From an uncultured Porphyromonadaceae bacterium (GTDB lineage Bacteria; Bacteroidota; Bacteroidia; Bacteroidales; Muribaculaceae), in contig CAJJOO010000046.1 of the NCBI GenBank assembly GCA_905193395.1, forward strand, positions 1 to 8,237: a stretch of 8,237 nucleotides of DNA, written 5' to 3'. Shown piece after piece: positions 1-6,804 of this stretch. The translations under genes were made by a program, and so were the position numbers. Each line of letters starts with the position of its first letter. Within the stretch, counting starts at the first letter, position 1. The notes beneath the pieces were generated by a model. The model did not search any database and was not told the DNA's origin. It saw nothing but the letters and a program-made list of their open reading frames with translations.

Positions 1-687
1 GCGCCGGCGCGCCACATTTGCGGCGGCAATGGCCATGGCGTCGTTGTGGGCGTAAATAAGGTCGGTTTCAGGATGCAGAGCGAGCAGCGAATCTGCAACT
101 ACCGAGGCTTCATCATTATTCCAGTTGGCTGCGGCAGAAGCCACTACCCGCATCTCGGGATAGCGCGAAATTGCCTCGCCGAAACCGTTGTGACGGTCGC
201 GGGCCGGGGTGGACCCGGGGCGGCCCTCGATTTCAATAATCCTGGCGTCGCCGCGCATCAGGTGTGCGGCATAGTCGCCGGCAATGTGACCGATACCGTT
301 GTTGTCGACGCCCTGGAAGGCGGTGTAATACGGTCCGGTGATGTCGCGGTCGAATATGATTACGGGGATTCCGGATTCGTACACCTCTTTTATAATAGGT
401 GTGATGGCCTCGGCCTCGTTGGGCGCGGCGATTATGATGTCGAAACCGTTGTCGCGGAAGTAGCGGATGTCCTCGATCTGTTTTTCGTTGCAGTCGTCGG
501 CCGAACGGATTTCAATTTCGGCACCGTCGTGGAATGTCATCTCGAATTCCATCTCCGAATTCATCTTCGAGCGCCAACTGTCGTTGGAGCATTGCGACAC
601 GCCGATGCGTACCGGACGCTCGTGTCGGCAAGATAAAAAAATTGCCGGAAGAAGGGCGAAAAACAGCACAAGCAGGTTACGGAACAT
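1..687 (-). CDS. Periplasmic fructose-type sensor, probably the N-terminal part of a hybrid two-component system (partial)
   Basis: Reading leftward from the ATG at 687-685 gives 229 uninterrupted codons to the window edge, so the C-terminus is missing. The start is MFRNLLVLFFALLPAIFLSC, a short basic end followed by a hydrophobic stretch (residues 5-19) that serves as a signal or anchor. A type I periplasmic sugar-binding fold follows from about residue 25, opening with RIGVSQCSNDSWR. Further in come a PVIIFDRDITG segment, VDNNGIGHIAGDYAA and, near the cut, YAHNDAMAIAAA. These match the sugar-binding halves of Bacteroides hybrid sensors such as BT1754, which binds fructose in the periplasm and activates the fructan genes. 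The divergent GH32-permease-fructokinase operon supports fructose as ligand. The kinase, receiver and AraC-type output domains expected downstream are outside the window, so a free-standing binding protein is not excluded. A LacI-type repressor is unlikely because the N-terminus is an export signal and there is no helix-turn-helix. Confidence 0.85.
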   Translation of the reverse strand, partial: MFRNLLVLFFALLPAIFLSCRHERPVRIGVSQCSNDSWRSKMNSEMEFEMTFHDGAEIEIRSADDCNEKQIEDIRYFRDNGFDIIIAAPNEAEAITPIIKEVYESGIPVIIFDRDITGPYYTAFQGVDNNGIGHIAGDYAAHLMRGDARIIEIEGRPGSTPARDRHNGFGEAISRYPEMRVVASAAANWNNDEASVVADSLLALHPETDLIYAHNDAMAIAAANVARRR

Positions 688-737
688 TTTTGTCTGATTC
701 GTATGGTATTTGATTATTCGGGTTATAAAGGGTATGG

Positions 738-768
738 CAAAGTTAGCAAATAAATTATTAAAATCAAT
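738..768 (-). promoter_or_regulatory. Bacteroidales-type promoter of the sensor gene
   Basis: Read on the minus strand, TAACTTTG (745-738) matches the Bacteroidota -7 consensus TAnnTTTG. ATTG (768-765) sits 19 bp upstream as a -33 element (consensus TTTG, usual spacing about 19-21). Transcription would begin near 731, giving a leader of roughly 40 nt before the sensor ATG at 687. The match is by eye; no start site is known. Confidence 0.65.
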
Positions 769-852
769 TCATTATGTTTCAATTTTCGGCCCATGCAACA
801 TTTTTGATACCTAATGCGCCAATGTTTATACGTCGCCTCTCGATAAATATTG

Positions 853-860
853 TAGATTTG
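853..860 (+). promoter_or_regulatory. Candidate promoter (-7 box) of the fructan operon
   Basis: TAGATTTG fits the Bacteroidota -7 consensus TAnnTTTG exactly. No TTTG or TTG stands at the expected 19-21 bp upstream (about 828-834 reads ATACGTC). A good -7 box with a poor -33 box is what one expects of an activator-dependent promoter, which fits control by the divergently encoded sensor. A single 8-base degenerate motif in an AT-rich region can arise by chance. Confidence 0.4.
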
Positions 861-1028
861 CACAGCGAAGCACAGAAACGTGCCCGCCCCGGATACCATG
901 ATGATTCTCATGCAAGATATTTTGAATAGGTTTAAGATTTAGTTTTAAGGTAAGGGATACAGTTCCCGAGGTAAGAAAAAAGGTTTTCAGGTTTGCTTAA
1001 CGCGACATAACTATTATAACTAATATAC

Positions 1029-2843
1029 ATGAAATCCATTGTCAAGAAAATAGCGCTGGCAGCGCTGCTGGCAAGTCCGGCTGCGGCATCTGCCGGCAAC
1101 GCCATCGAGGTCGACCACCTCGGCGTGAATAATACCATTGTGCGCGTGCCCGGAGGCAGCCACTACCTGATGATGCCCGTCCAGGACAGCAACGAGGACG
1201 CCACAGTCGAAGTGCTGGTCGACGGTAACATTGTCGAAACCATCCGCGTGCGCCTGGCGCGCAATAAAGTCGATTTCAAGGTGCCCTACGACCTCACGCC
1301 CTACGAAGGACGCGACGTGCTGCTGAACATCGTCACCCCGCAGAGCCGCGCAACCCTGCGCGAGGCCGCCGACGATGCCTGCTGGAACGCCTTCGAACTG
1401 GCAGATACCATAGCCGCCTATCCGGCCGAGAAATTCCGTCCGGCCTACCACCACGCTCCGCAATGGGGCTGGATGAACGACCCCAACGGCATGTTCTACA
1501 AGGACGGCCTGTGGCATCTCTATTTCCAGTGGAACCCCTACGGCTCGAAATGGCAGAACATGACCTGGGGCCACGCCACGTCCGCCGACCTGATACACTG
1601 GCAGCAGCATCCAGCGGCAATCGTGCCCAACGGAATCGGCACCATTTTCAGCGGCAGTTGCGCCGTCGACCCCCACGGAACGGCCGGAGCCGGCGACAGC
1701 GCCGTTGTGGCAATCTACACCCAATGTGCTTACAGCCAGGTTCAGAGCATGGCAGTGAGCCACGACAACGGCTTCACCTTCGACATCTGCCCCGCCAACC
1801 CTATCCTGACCCTCGACAGCGAGGCCCGCGACCCCAATATGTTCTTCAATCAGGCCACGGGCCGCTGGAACATGGCCCTGGCACACGCGCTGGAACACGA
1901 GATGCTGTTCTTCTCGTCCGAAAACCTGCGCGACTGGACCCTTGAAAGCGCCTTCGGCAAGGGCATCGGCGCCCAGGGCGGCGTGTGGGAATGTCCCGAC
2001 CTGTTCCCTCTCACCTGCGACGGCACCACCAAATGGGTGCTTCTGTGCAACATCAACCCCGGCGGCCCCTTCGGCGGTAGCGCCACACAATATTTCGTTG
2101 GTGAATTCGACGGCCACAGTTTCAAGGCCGATACCGACGCCTCCGGAAACATTCCCACGAAATGGCTCGACTATGGCAAGGACCACTATGCCACCGTTTC
2201 GTGGAGCGACGCTCCCGACGGGCGCCGCAGCGTAATCGGCTGGATGAGCAACTGGCAGTATGCAGCCGAGGTCCCCACCCTCACCTTCCGCAGCGCCAAC
2301 ACGCTGCCCCGCGAAATGCGCCTTTTCAAGGCCGAGGACGGCCAATACTACGTGGCTTCCGAACCTTCGCCCGAACTGACCGCACTGCGCGGCAAGGCCT
2401 GCGTGACCCGCAAATCGCTGTCCGTCTCCGACAAGGGCCGCACATTCGCCCTGCCGGCCGACGGCCTGTGCGAAATCACAGCCGACATCGACGCACGTTC
2501 CGACGGCAAGGCCGTATTTGAACTGTCGAACAGCCGCGGCGAGCACACCACGGTCATCTACGACGCCGCCGCCAACACACTGAGCGTGGACCGTCGAGAA
2601 AGCGGCATCACCGATTTCTCGCACGAATTCCCCTGCGTGACCACCGCGCCTGCCTTCGGCAAGGACGGCCACCTGAGCCTGCGCCTGTTCCTTGACCGCT
2701 CCTCGATCGAGGTGTTCGGCAACGGAGGACGTGCCATCCTCACGAACATCATCTTCCCAAACGAGCCTTACACCACACTCACCGTCAAAGGTTCGCGCGC
2801 ACGCGTCAGCGACCTGAACGTATACACCATCAATGCCGAATAA
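1029..2843 (+). CDS. Exported GH32 beta-fructosidase (levanase/inulinase/invertase family)
   Basis: The enzyme is predicted to hydrolyse beta-fructosidic bonds in fructans, fructo-oligosaccharides or sucrose by the retaining GH32 mechanism. The 604-residue protein opens with a signal peptide (KKIALAALLASPAAASA, cleavage near residue 22). There is no lipobox cysteine, so a soluble periplasmic enzyme is more likely than a surface lipoprotein. Residues about 25-130 form an extra beta-rich domain resembling the DUF4980 module found before GH32 domains in Bacteroides. The five-bladed propeller follows with all three catalytic signatures: WMNDPNG (nucleophile Asp151), ARDPN (transition-state Asp268) and WECPD (acid/base Glu321). 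The C-terminal beta-sandwich (about 480-604) carries the usual FLDRSSIEVFGNGG segment. It is the first gene of the operon; its stop codon is followed directly by the permease ATG. Linkage preference (beta-2,6 or beta-2,1) and exo or endo action cannot be read from the sequence, though similarity to BT1759-type enzymes suggests exo. Confidence 0.95.
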   Translation: MKSIVKKIALAALLASPAAASAGNAIEVDHLGVNNTIVRVPGGSHYLMMPVQDSNEDATVEVLVDGNIVETIRVRLARNKVDFKVPYDLTPYEGRDVLLNIVTPQSRATLREAADDACWNAFELADTIAAYPAEKFRPAYHHAPQWGWMNDPNGMFYKDGLWHLYFQWNPYGSKWQNMTWGHATSADLIHWQQHPAAIVPNGIGTIFSGSCAVDPHGTAGAGDSAVVAIYTQCAYSQVQSMAVSHDNGFTFDICPANPILTLDSEARDPNMFFNQATGRWNMALAHALEHEMLFFSSENLRDWTLESAFGKGIGAQGGVWECPDLFPLTCDGTTKWVLLCNINPGGPFGGSATQYFVGEFDGHSFKADTDASGNIPTKWLDYGKDHYATVSWSDAPDGRRSVIGWMSNWQYAAEVPTLTFRSANTLPREMRLFKAEDGQYYVASEPSPELTALRGKACVTRKSLSVSDKGRTFALPADGLCEITADIDARSDGKAVFELSNSRGEHTTVIYDAAANTLSVDRRESGITDFSHEFPCVTTAPAFGKDGHLSLRLFLDRSSIEVFGNGGRAILTNIIFPNEPYTTLTVKGSRARVSDLNVYTINAE

Positions 2844-4055
2844 ATGAAAAAACACAATAATATGGAAAACACAACCACCGCAATGGCCTCATCGGGCCAC
2901 AAAAGCACGCTGATGCAGTTCATCCCCGTGATGCTCTGCTTCTTCGCCATGGGTTTTGTAGACCTGGTCGGCACAGCGTCGAACTATGTACAGAAAGACC
3001 TGGGCCTGACGGACTCACAGGCCAACCTGTTCCCCTCGCTAGTATTCTTCTGGTTCCTGATATTCTCGGTGCCCACCGGAATGTTGATGAACCGCATCGG
3101 CCGTAAAAACACGGTCCTGCTGTCGCTGGCAGTCACAGCCGTATCGCTGGTGATTCCGGTATTCGGCGACAACTACTGGATCATGCTCTGCTCATTCTCT
3201 CTGCTGGGCATCGGCAATGCCATCATGCAGACCTCGCTGAACCCCCTCGTAACCAATCTTATCAGTAACGACAAACTGGCCTCGACCCTTACGTTCGGCC
3301 AGTTTGTCAAAGCCATCGCCTCGTTCCTGGCCCCGTATCTGGCCATGTGGGGCGCCACGGCCGCCATTCCCACCTTCGGTCTGGGCTGGCGCGCGCTGTT
3401 CCTGATTTTCGCCGTTATCTCGCTGCTGTCCATCGCTTTCCTCGGCGGCACACACATCGACGAGGAACGCCCCGACCGCGCCTCGGGCATCGGGGAATGT
3501 CTGCGCCTGCTGGGCCGTCCGTTCATCCTGATGTGCTTCATCGGCATCATGTGCCATGTGGGCATTGACGTCGGCACCAACACCACCGCTCCGAAAATCC
3601 TGATGGAGCGCATGGGCCTGCCCCTGGAAGAGGCCGGATTCGCCACCGCACTCTATTTTATCTTCCGCACCGGCGGCTGCTTCCTCGGCGCTTTCGCCCT
3701 GCGGTTCATCTCGCCCCGCGTGTTCTTCGGTTTCAGCGTCGCCCTGATGCTGGCCGCCATGCTTCTGTTGTTCCAGGGCGACACCCTGCCCGTTCTCTAC
3801 ACCGGCATCGCCATGATCGGTTTCGGCAACTCGAACGTATTCCCGGTGATTTTCGCCCAGGCTCTCAACGCCTCGCCCAACGAGAAAAATGAAGTATCGG
3901 GCCTCATGATCATGGGCCTCTTCGGCGGCACAATCTTCCCACTCGCCATGGGCTATGCCTCCGATGCCATCGGACAGGCCGGCGCCGTGGCCGTGATGAC
4001 CGCCGGCGTTATCTATCTGCTTGCCTATACAGCCAAAATCAAGAAATCCATTTAA
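2844..4055 (+). CDS. MFS sugar permease, FucP-like, probable fructose importer
   Basis: This is an inner-membrane transporter of the major facilitator superfamily, closest in character to the FucP fucose/glucose/galactose proton symporters and to the B. thetaiotaomicron monosaccharide importer BT1758. The 403-residue protein is strongly hydrophobic with a 12-helix pattern. Examples are helix 1 at about 25-45, helix 2 at 62-82, the MFS motif-A loop GMLMNRIGRKN (79-89) and helix 4 with GIGNAIMQTSLNPLV (122-136), a FucP-type segment. A soluble loop at about 205-225 (HIDEERPDRASG) separates the two halves. It begins directly after the GH32 stop codon and ends 10 bp before the fructokinase start, so it probably imports fructose released by the GH32 enzyme. 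The ATG at 2862 (MENTTT...), preceded by an A-rich stretch, is an equally good start and would give 397 residues. The substrate is inferred from neighbours. Confidence 0.9.
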   Translation: MKKHNNMENTTTAMASSGHKSTLMQFIPVMLCFFAMGFVDLVGTASNYVQKDLGLTDSQANLFPSLVFFWFLIFSVPTGMLMNRIGRKNTVLLSLAVTAVSLVIPVFGDNYWIMLCSFSLLGIGNAIMQTSLNPLVTNLISNDKLASTLTFGQFVKAIASFLAPYLAMWGATAAIPTFGLGWRALFLIFAVISLLSIAFLGGTHIDEERPDRASGIGECLRLLGRPFILMCFIGIMCHVGIDVGTNTTAPKILMERMGLPLEEAGFATALYFIFRTGGCFLGAFALRFISPRVFFGFSVALMLAAMLLLFQGDTLPVLYTGIAMIGFGNSNVFPVIFAQALNASPNEKNEVSGLMIMGLFGGTIFPLAMGYASDAIGQAGAVAVMTAGVIYLLAYTAKIKKSI

Positions 4056-4065
4056 AATCCATATC

Positions 4066-4944
4066 ATGAAAAAGAAAGTTGTAGGCATGGGCGAAGCTCT
4101 GTGGGACGTATTCAACGACACAAAAAAAATCGGCGGCGCACCCGCCAACTTCGCCTACCACGTAAAACAGTTCGGACTGGACTCCTGCGTTGTCAGCGCA
4201 GTCGGCCGCGACGCTTACGGCGACGAGATTATCGAAAACTTCAACAACAAGGGCCTCGACCACCTTATTGAAAAAGTGGAATTCCCCACCGGTACTGTCC
4301 AGGTGACCCTCACCGACGGGGGTATTCCCCACTATGAAATCAAGGAAAACGTGGCCTGGGACAACATACCCTTCACCCCGGCACTTGAAAACCTTGCCCG
4401 CGAGACGGGCGCCGTATGTTTCGGCTCGCTGGCCCAGCGCAACTCGGTGTCGCGCGACACAATCGTGCGTTTCCTCGAGGCCATTCCCGCCGAAAACAAG
4501 CCGCTGGTGGTATTCGACATCAACCTGCGCCAGCACTTCTATTCCCCCGAGGTGCTCAAGGACTCGATGCACCGCTGCAACATCCTTAAAATCAATGACG
4601 AGGAAATGGAAATCGTCGACGGCCTGTTCGGCTACAATCTGGGCGACCAGAAAGCCGTGGCACACCGTCTGATGGCCGATTTCAATCTGGAAATGCTGAT
4701 TCTCACCTGCGGCGAACACGGCAGCTGGGTATTCACGCCCGACAGCGAGACCTTCCGCCCCACTCCCGTCGTAGTGGTCAACGACACCGTGGGTGCCGGA
4801 GACTCGTTCACCGGAGCCTTCATCGCCTCGCTGCTCAAAGGCAAGCCCGTGGCCAACGCACACGCCAAAGCCGTCGAAACATCGGCCTACGTATGCACAC
4901 AGCCGGGCGCAATGCCCGCGATGCCCGCCGAAATCACAGCCTGA
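4066..4944 (+). CDS. Fructokinase, PfkB/ribokinase family
   Basis: The 292-residue product is predicted to phosphorylate fructose with ATP in the cytoplasm, feeding glycolysis. The N-terminal PfkB signature reads GGAPANFAYHV (residues 23-33). The C-terminal signature VNDTVGAGDSFTGAF contains the anion-hole and catalytic GAGD (243-246, base Asp246). VVFDINLRQHFY in the middle is also typical of bacterial fructokinases. The start chosen is the ATG at 4066 (MKKKVVGMGEALWD). An upstream in-frame TTG at 4021 lies inside the permease gene and would add 15 residues that do not resemble the family. The gene is the last of the GH32-permease-kinase operon, matching the role of BT1757. Other PfkB sugars are possible in principle, but GGAPAN plus the context makes fructose the best call. 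Confidence 0.93.
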   Translation: MKKKVVGMGEALWDVFNDTKKIGGAPANFAYHVKQFGLDSCVVSAVGRDAYGDEIIENFNNKGLDHLIEKVEFPTGTVQVTLTDGGIPHYEIKENVAWDNIPFTPALENLARETGAVCFGSLAQRNSVSRDTIVRFLEAIPAENKPLVVFDINLRQHFYSPEVLKDSMHRCNILKINDEEMEIVDGLFGYNLGDQKAVAHRLMADFNLEMLILTCGEHGSWVFTPDSETFRPTPVVVVNDTVGAGDSFTGAFIASLLKGKPVANAHAKAVETSAYVCTQPGAMPAMPAEITA

Positions 4945-4948
4945 TTCC

Positions 4949-4995
4949 GGCCTGCAAGGCCCAGATTCCAAAAATTTTGCCGAAACGAAATTTTT
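4949..4995 (+). terminator. Weak hairpins after fructokinase, possible operon end
   Basis: Two small hairpins lie just behind the stop codon. GGCCT/AGGCC (4949-4961) has a 5-bp stem with a 3-base loop. An AT-rich one pairs AAAAATTTTG (4970-4979) with CGAAATTTTT (4986-4995) over 10 bp, including one G-U, and ends in five T. Neither is a classic GC-rich stem with a T-run, and the second overlaps the -33 box of the tRNA promoter. Either may end the fructan transcript, or transcription may run on into the tRNA gene. Confidence 0.25.
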
Positions 4996-5006
4996 CCGTA
5001 ACTTTG
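4976..5006 (+). promoter_or_regulatory. Strong Bacteroidales promoter of the tRNA-Arg gene
   Basis: TTTG (4976-4979) and TAACTTTG (4999-5006) are exact matches to the Bacteroidota -33 and -7 elements with exactly 19 bp between them. Transcription would begin near 5013, a few bases before the mature tRNA. This is the best promoter in the window and may also serve the genes beyond the tRNA. Confidence 0.8.
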
Positions 5007-5019
5007 TGGTGCAATACGG

Positions 5020-5091
5020 GTGCCCGTAGTTCAATGGATAGAATTTCGGATTCCGGTTCCGACGATTAGGGTTCGACTCCCTACGGGCATA
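5020..5091 (+). tRNA. tRNA-Arg (anticodon CCG)
   Basis: A complete cloverleaf can be drawn. The acceptor stem pairs 5020-5026 (GTGCCCG) with 5084-5090 (CGGGCAT). The D stem pairs GTTC with GAAT and its loop contains GGA. The anticodon stem pairs TCGGA (5046-5050) with TCCGA (5058-5062) around the loop TTCCGGT, with anticodon CCG at 5053-5055 reading CGG. The variable loop has 4 bases. The T stem pairs TAGGG with CCCTA around TTCGACT. The discriminator is A5091. The A after GG in the D loop fits the A20 identity base of arginine tRNAs. No CCA is encoded (CAT follows), as is common in Bacteroidota, so it must be added afterwards. The first acceptor pair is a G-U wobble. Confidence 0.96.
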
Positions 5092-5105
5092 CATTCATAA
5101 GACTC

Positions 5106-5141
5106 AAGCCCCGGCGCAATTACTGTGTCGGGGCTTATTTT
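5106..5141 (+). terminator. Hairpin terminator candidate after tRNA-Arg
   Basis: AAGCCCCG (5106-5113) pairs perfectly with CGGGGCTT (5129-5136), an 8-bp GC-rich stem with a 15-base loop, followed by ATTTT. It stands 14 bp behind the tRNA and only 15 bp before the next start codon. It may be a true intrinsic terminator for the tRNA transcript, or a leaky or attenuating hairpin if the following operon is co-transcribed. Confidence 0.7.
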
Positions 5142-5156
5142 CAACATCATACAGCC

Positions 5157-6137
5157 ATGAACATAGTAATTCTCGACGGATATGTGGCCAATCCCGGCGA
5201 CCTCTCGTGGGAGCGGACCGCCGCGCTGGGCAACCTCACGGTGTACCCGCGCACCGAGCAGGACGACGTCATCGCGCGCGCCTCGCAGGCAGACGCACTG
5301 CTGGTCAACAAAGTGATTCTGGACGCCGCGACTCTTGCCGCGCTGCCACGCCTCCGCTACATCGGCGTGCTGGCAACCGGATATAACAACGTGGACCTGG
5401 CGGCTGCCGACGCCCTTGGAATCACCGTCACCAACGTGCCTGCGTACAGCGGCGACTCGGTGGCGCAACTGGTCATGGCCCTGCTATTGGAACTGGCCGT
5501 GCATGCCGGCGACTGCGACCGCTCGGTGCGCCGCGGCGACTGGGCCGGATGCCGCGATTTCAGTTACACCCTCGGGTCTGTCACCGAACTTGCCGGACTC
5601 ACCATGGGCATCTACGGCATGGGCAATATCGGCTGCAAGGTGGCGCGGATTGCCATGGCCTTCGGCATGAAAGTCATCAGCCCCACCCGCAAAGACCCGG
5701 CCGACATCCCCGCGGGAGTCGAGCGCACAAGTTTCGACGAAATGCTATCACGGGCCGACGTGATTTCAATCAACGCGCCCCTGACCGCAGACAACCGTCA
5801 CCGGTTCAACGCCGATGTCTTCGCGCGCATGAAGCCAACGGCTATGCTAATCAACACCGCCCGCGGGCCGATTGTCGACGAACAGGCCCTGGCCGACGCC
5901 ATCCGCGGAGGCATCATTGCCGGTGCCGGCGTCGACGTGCTGGAACAGGAACCGCCGCGCGACGGCAGCCCCCTCCTGGCCCCCGACCTGGCCGGCCGCT
6001 GCATCGTCACGCCGCATATCGGCTGGCAGTCGACCGCCGCACGCCGCCGTCTGTTGCAGATTACCGCCGACAATCTGACCGCTTTCATCGCCGGCACACC
6101 CCGCAACGTCGTGAACCACCCCGCAAAAACACGCTGA
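5157..6137 (+). CDS. NAD-dependent D-2-hydroxyacid dehydrogenase (glycerate/hydroxypyruvate reductase type)
   Basis: This cytoplasmic oxidoreductase of 326 residues, the usual length for the family, interconverts a D-2-hydroxyacid and its 2-keto acid. The N-terminal part contains the substrate-loop-like LATGYNNVDL. The inserted Rossmann domain has the dinucleotide motif GMGNIG (Gly154, Gly156, Gly159). The catalytic residues are in place: Arg236 in NTARGPIVDE, Glu265 in LEQEPP and His287 in TPHIGW. The acidic residue expected after the second beta strand for NAD preference is not clear (KVISPTRKD has an Arg), so NADP use is possible. The general pattern resembles enzymes annotated as glycerate dehydrogenase (HprA-like), but the true substrate is not visible. 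It starts 15 bp after the tRNA terminator hairpin, and its stop is one base before the ung start. Confidence 0.92.
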   Translation: MNIVILDGYVANPGDLSWERTAALGNLTVYPRTEQDDVIARASQADALLVNKVILDAATLAALPRLRYIGVLATGYNNVDLAAADALGITVTNVPAYSGDSVAQLVMALLLELAVHAGDCDRSVRRGDWAGCRDFSYTLGSVTELAGLTMGIYGMGNIGCKVARIAMAFGMKVISPTRKDPADIPAGVERTSFDEMLSRADVISINAPLTADNRHRFNADVFARMKPTAMLINTARGPIVDEQALADAIRGGIIAGAGVDVLEQEPPRDGSPLLAPDLAGRCIVTPHIGWQSTAARRRLLQITADNLTAFIAGTPRNVVNHPAKTR

Positions 6138-6138
6138 T

Positions 6139-6804
6139 ATGTACGTACGCATCGAACCGGGCTGGCAAAGCCGCCTGGCCACGGAATTTTCCTCGCCCTA
6201 CTTCGCCTCGCTTGCCGAATTCGTGCGGCAGGCCTATGCCACCTCCACCGTCTATCCGCCGGCCGGTAGAATTTTCAAGGCCATGGATGCCTGTCCATTC
6301 GACAAGGTGAAAGTGGTGATTCTTGGGCAGGACCCCTACCACGGACCCGGGCAGGCCAACGGCCTCTGCTTCTCGGTGAACGACGGTGTGGCACTGCCGC
6401 CGTCGCTGGTCAATATTTTCAAGGAAATAGCCGACGATACCGGCGTGACGCCCCTGCCTTCGGGCGACCTGCTGCGATGGAGCCGCCAGGGTGTGCTGCT
6501 GCTCAACACCACCCTGACAGTGGCCGACGGACAGCCCGGCTCGCACCGCGGCCACGGCTGGGAGGAATTCACCGACGCCGTAATCCGCCAACTGGCCGAG
6601 AACCGCGAGGGGCTGGGATTCATCCTCTGGGGCGCCGACGCGCGCCGCAAGGGAGCCTCTATCGACCGCCATCGTCATCTGGTGCTGGAATCGGCCCATC
6701 CCTCGCCCCTGTCGGCCTACCGCGGATTCTTCGGCAACCATCATTTCAGCCGTGCCAACGCGTGGCTCGCGGCCCATGGCATGGAACCAATCGACTGGCG
6801 ATGA
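6139..6804 (+). CDS. ung: Uracil-DNA glycosylase, family 1
   Basis: It removes uracil from DNA, the first step of base-excision repair. The 221-residue protein has the normal length. The water-activating motif GQDPYHGPGQANGLCFSV carries catalytic Asp65. LLLNTTLTV is the uracil-recognition strand, and HPSPLSAYRGFFGNHHFSRAN is the minor-groove intercalation loop with His187. All family 1 signatures are intact, so the enzyme should be active. The ATG lies one base after the dehydrogenase stop. The last codons overlap the next start as ATGA (6801-6804), so the gene is most likely translated as part of this operon. Confidence 0.97.
   Translation: MYVRIEPGWQSRLATEFSSPYFASLAEFVRQAYATSTVYPPAGRIFKAMDACPFDKVKVVILGQDPYHGPGQANGLCFSVNDGVALPPSLVNIFKEIADDTGVTPLPSGDLLRWSRQGVLLLNTTLTVADGQPGSHRGHGWEEFTDAVIRQLAENREGLGFILWGADARRKGASIDRHRHLVLESAHPSPLSAYRGFFGNHHFSRANAWLAAHGMEPIDWR

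Larger units (their letters stand above)
688..1028. other. Divergent intergenic regulatory region between sensor and fructan operon
   Basis: This 341-bp stretch holds no credible gene. It is clearly more AT-rich than the coding regions on both sides. The left third carries the sensor promoter on the minus strand. The middle carries a TAGATTTG box on the plus strand (853-860). If that box is used, the right part (about 867-1028) is a leader of about 160 nt for the GH32 gene. The leader contains a short inverted repeat, CATGA (897-901) and TCATG (908-912) with a 6-base loop, and a second, imperfect promoter-like box CAGGTTTG (988-995) without a good -33 partner. I found no convincing long direct or inverted repeat that would mark the binding site of the sensor's DNA-binding domain. 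Confidence 0.7.

Noticed and set aside
46..636. A 196-codon plus-strand open frame opposite the sensor gene
   Set aside because: The minus strand gives a clear periplasmic sugar-binding protein with a signal sequence and divergent promoter; the plus-strand reading has no recognisable feature.
723..911. A 62-codon minus-strand open frame in the divergent intergenic region
   Set aside because: It lies across the sensor promoter, has no promoter of its own and no recognisable sequence.
1020..2855. A 611-codon open frame on the minus strand covering the whole GH32 gene
   Set aside because: The plus strand encodes a complete GH32 enzyme with all catalytic motifs. The antisense reading has a Gly/Val/Ala/His-rich composition typical of the mirror of GC-rich codons and shows no domain.
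4943..5056. The 8-mer GATTCCGG occurs at 4943-4950 and again at 5049-5056 inside the tRNA, suggesting an attachment site
   Set aside because: Eight bases 100 bp apart are too short for an att repeat, and there is no integrase or mobile gene nearby.
3192..5094. Two long minus-strand open frames (3192-4148 and 4039-5094) opposite the permease and fructokinase genes
   Set aside because: Both are shadows of well-recognised plus-strand genes. They have low-complexity composition, and the second even runs through the tRNA gene.
5549..6310. A 253-codon frame spanning the dehydrogenase-ung junction in another reading frame
   Set aside because: It has the Arg/Pro/His-rich composition of an out-of-frame GC-rich gene, while the overlapped dehydrogenase and ung proteins have intact catalytic motifs.
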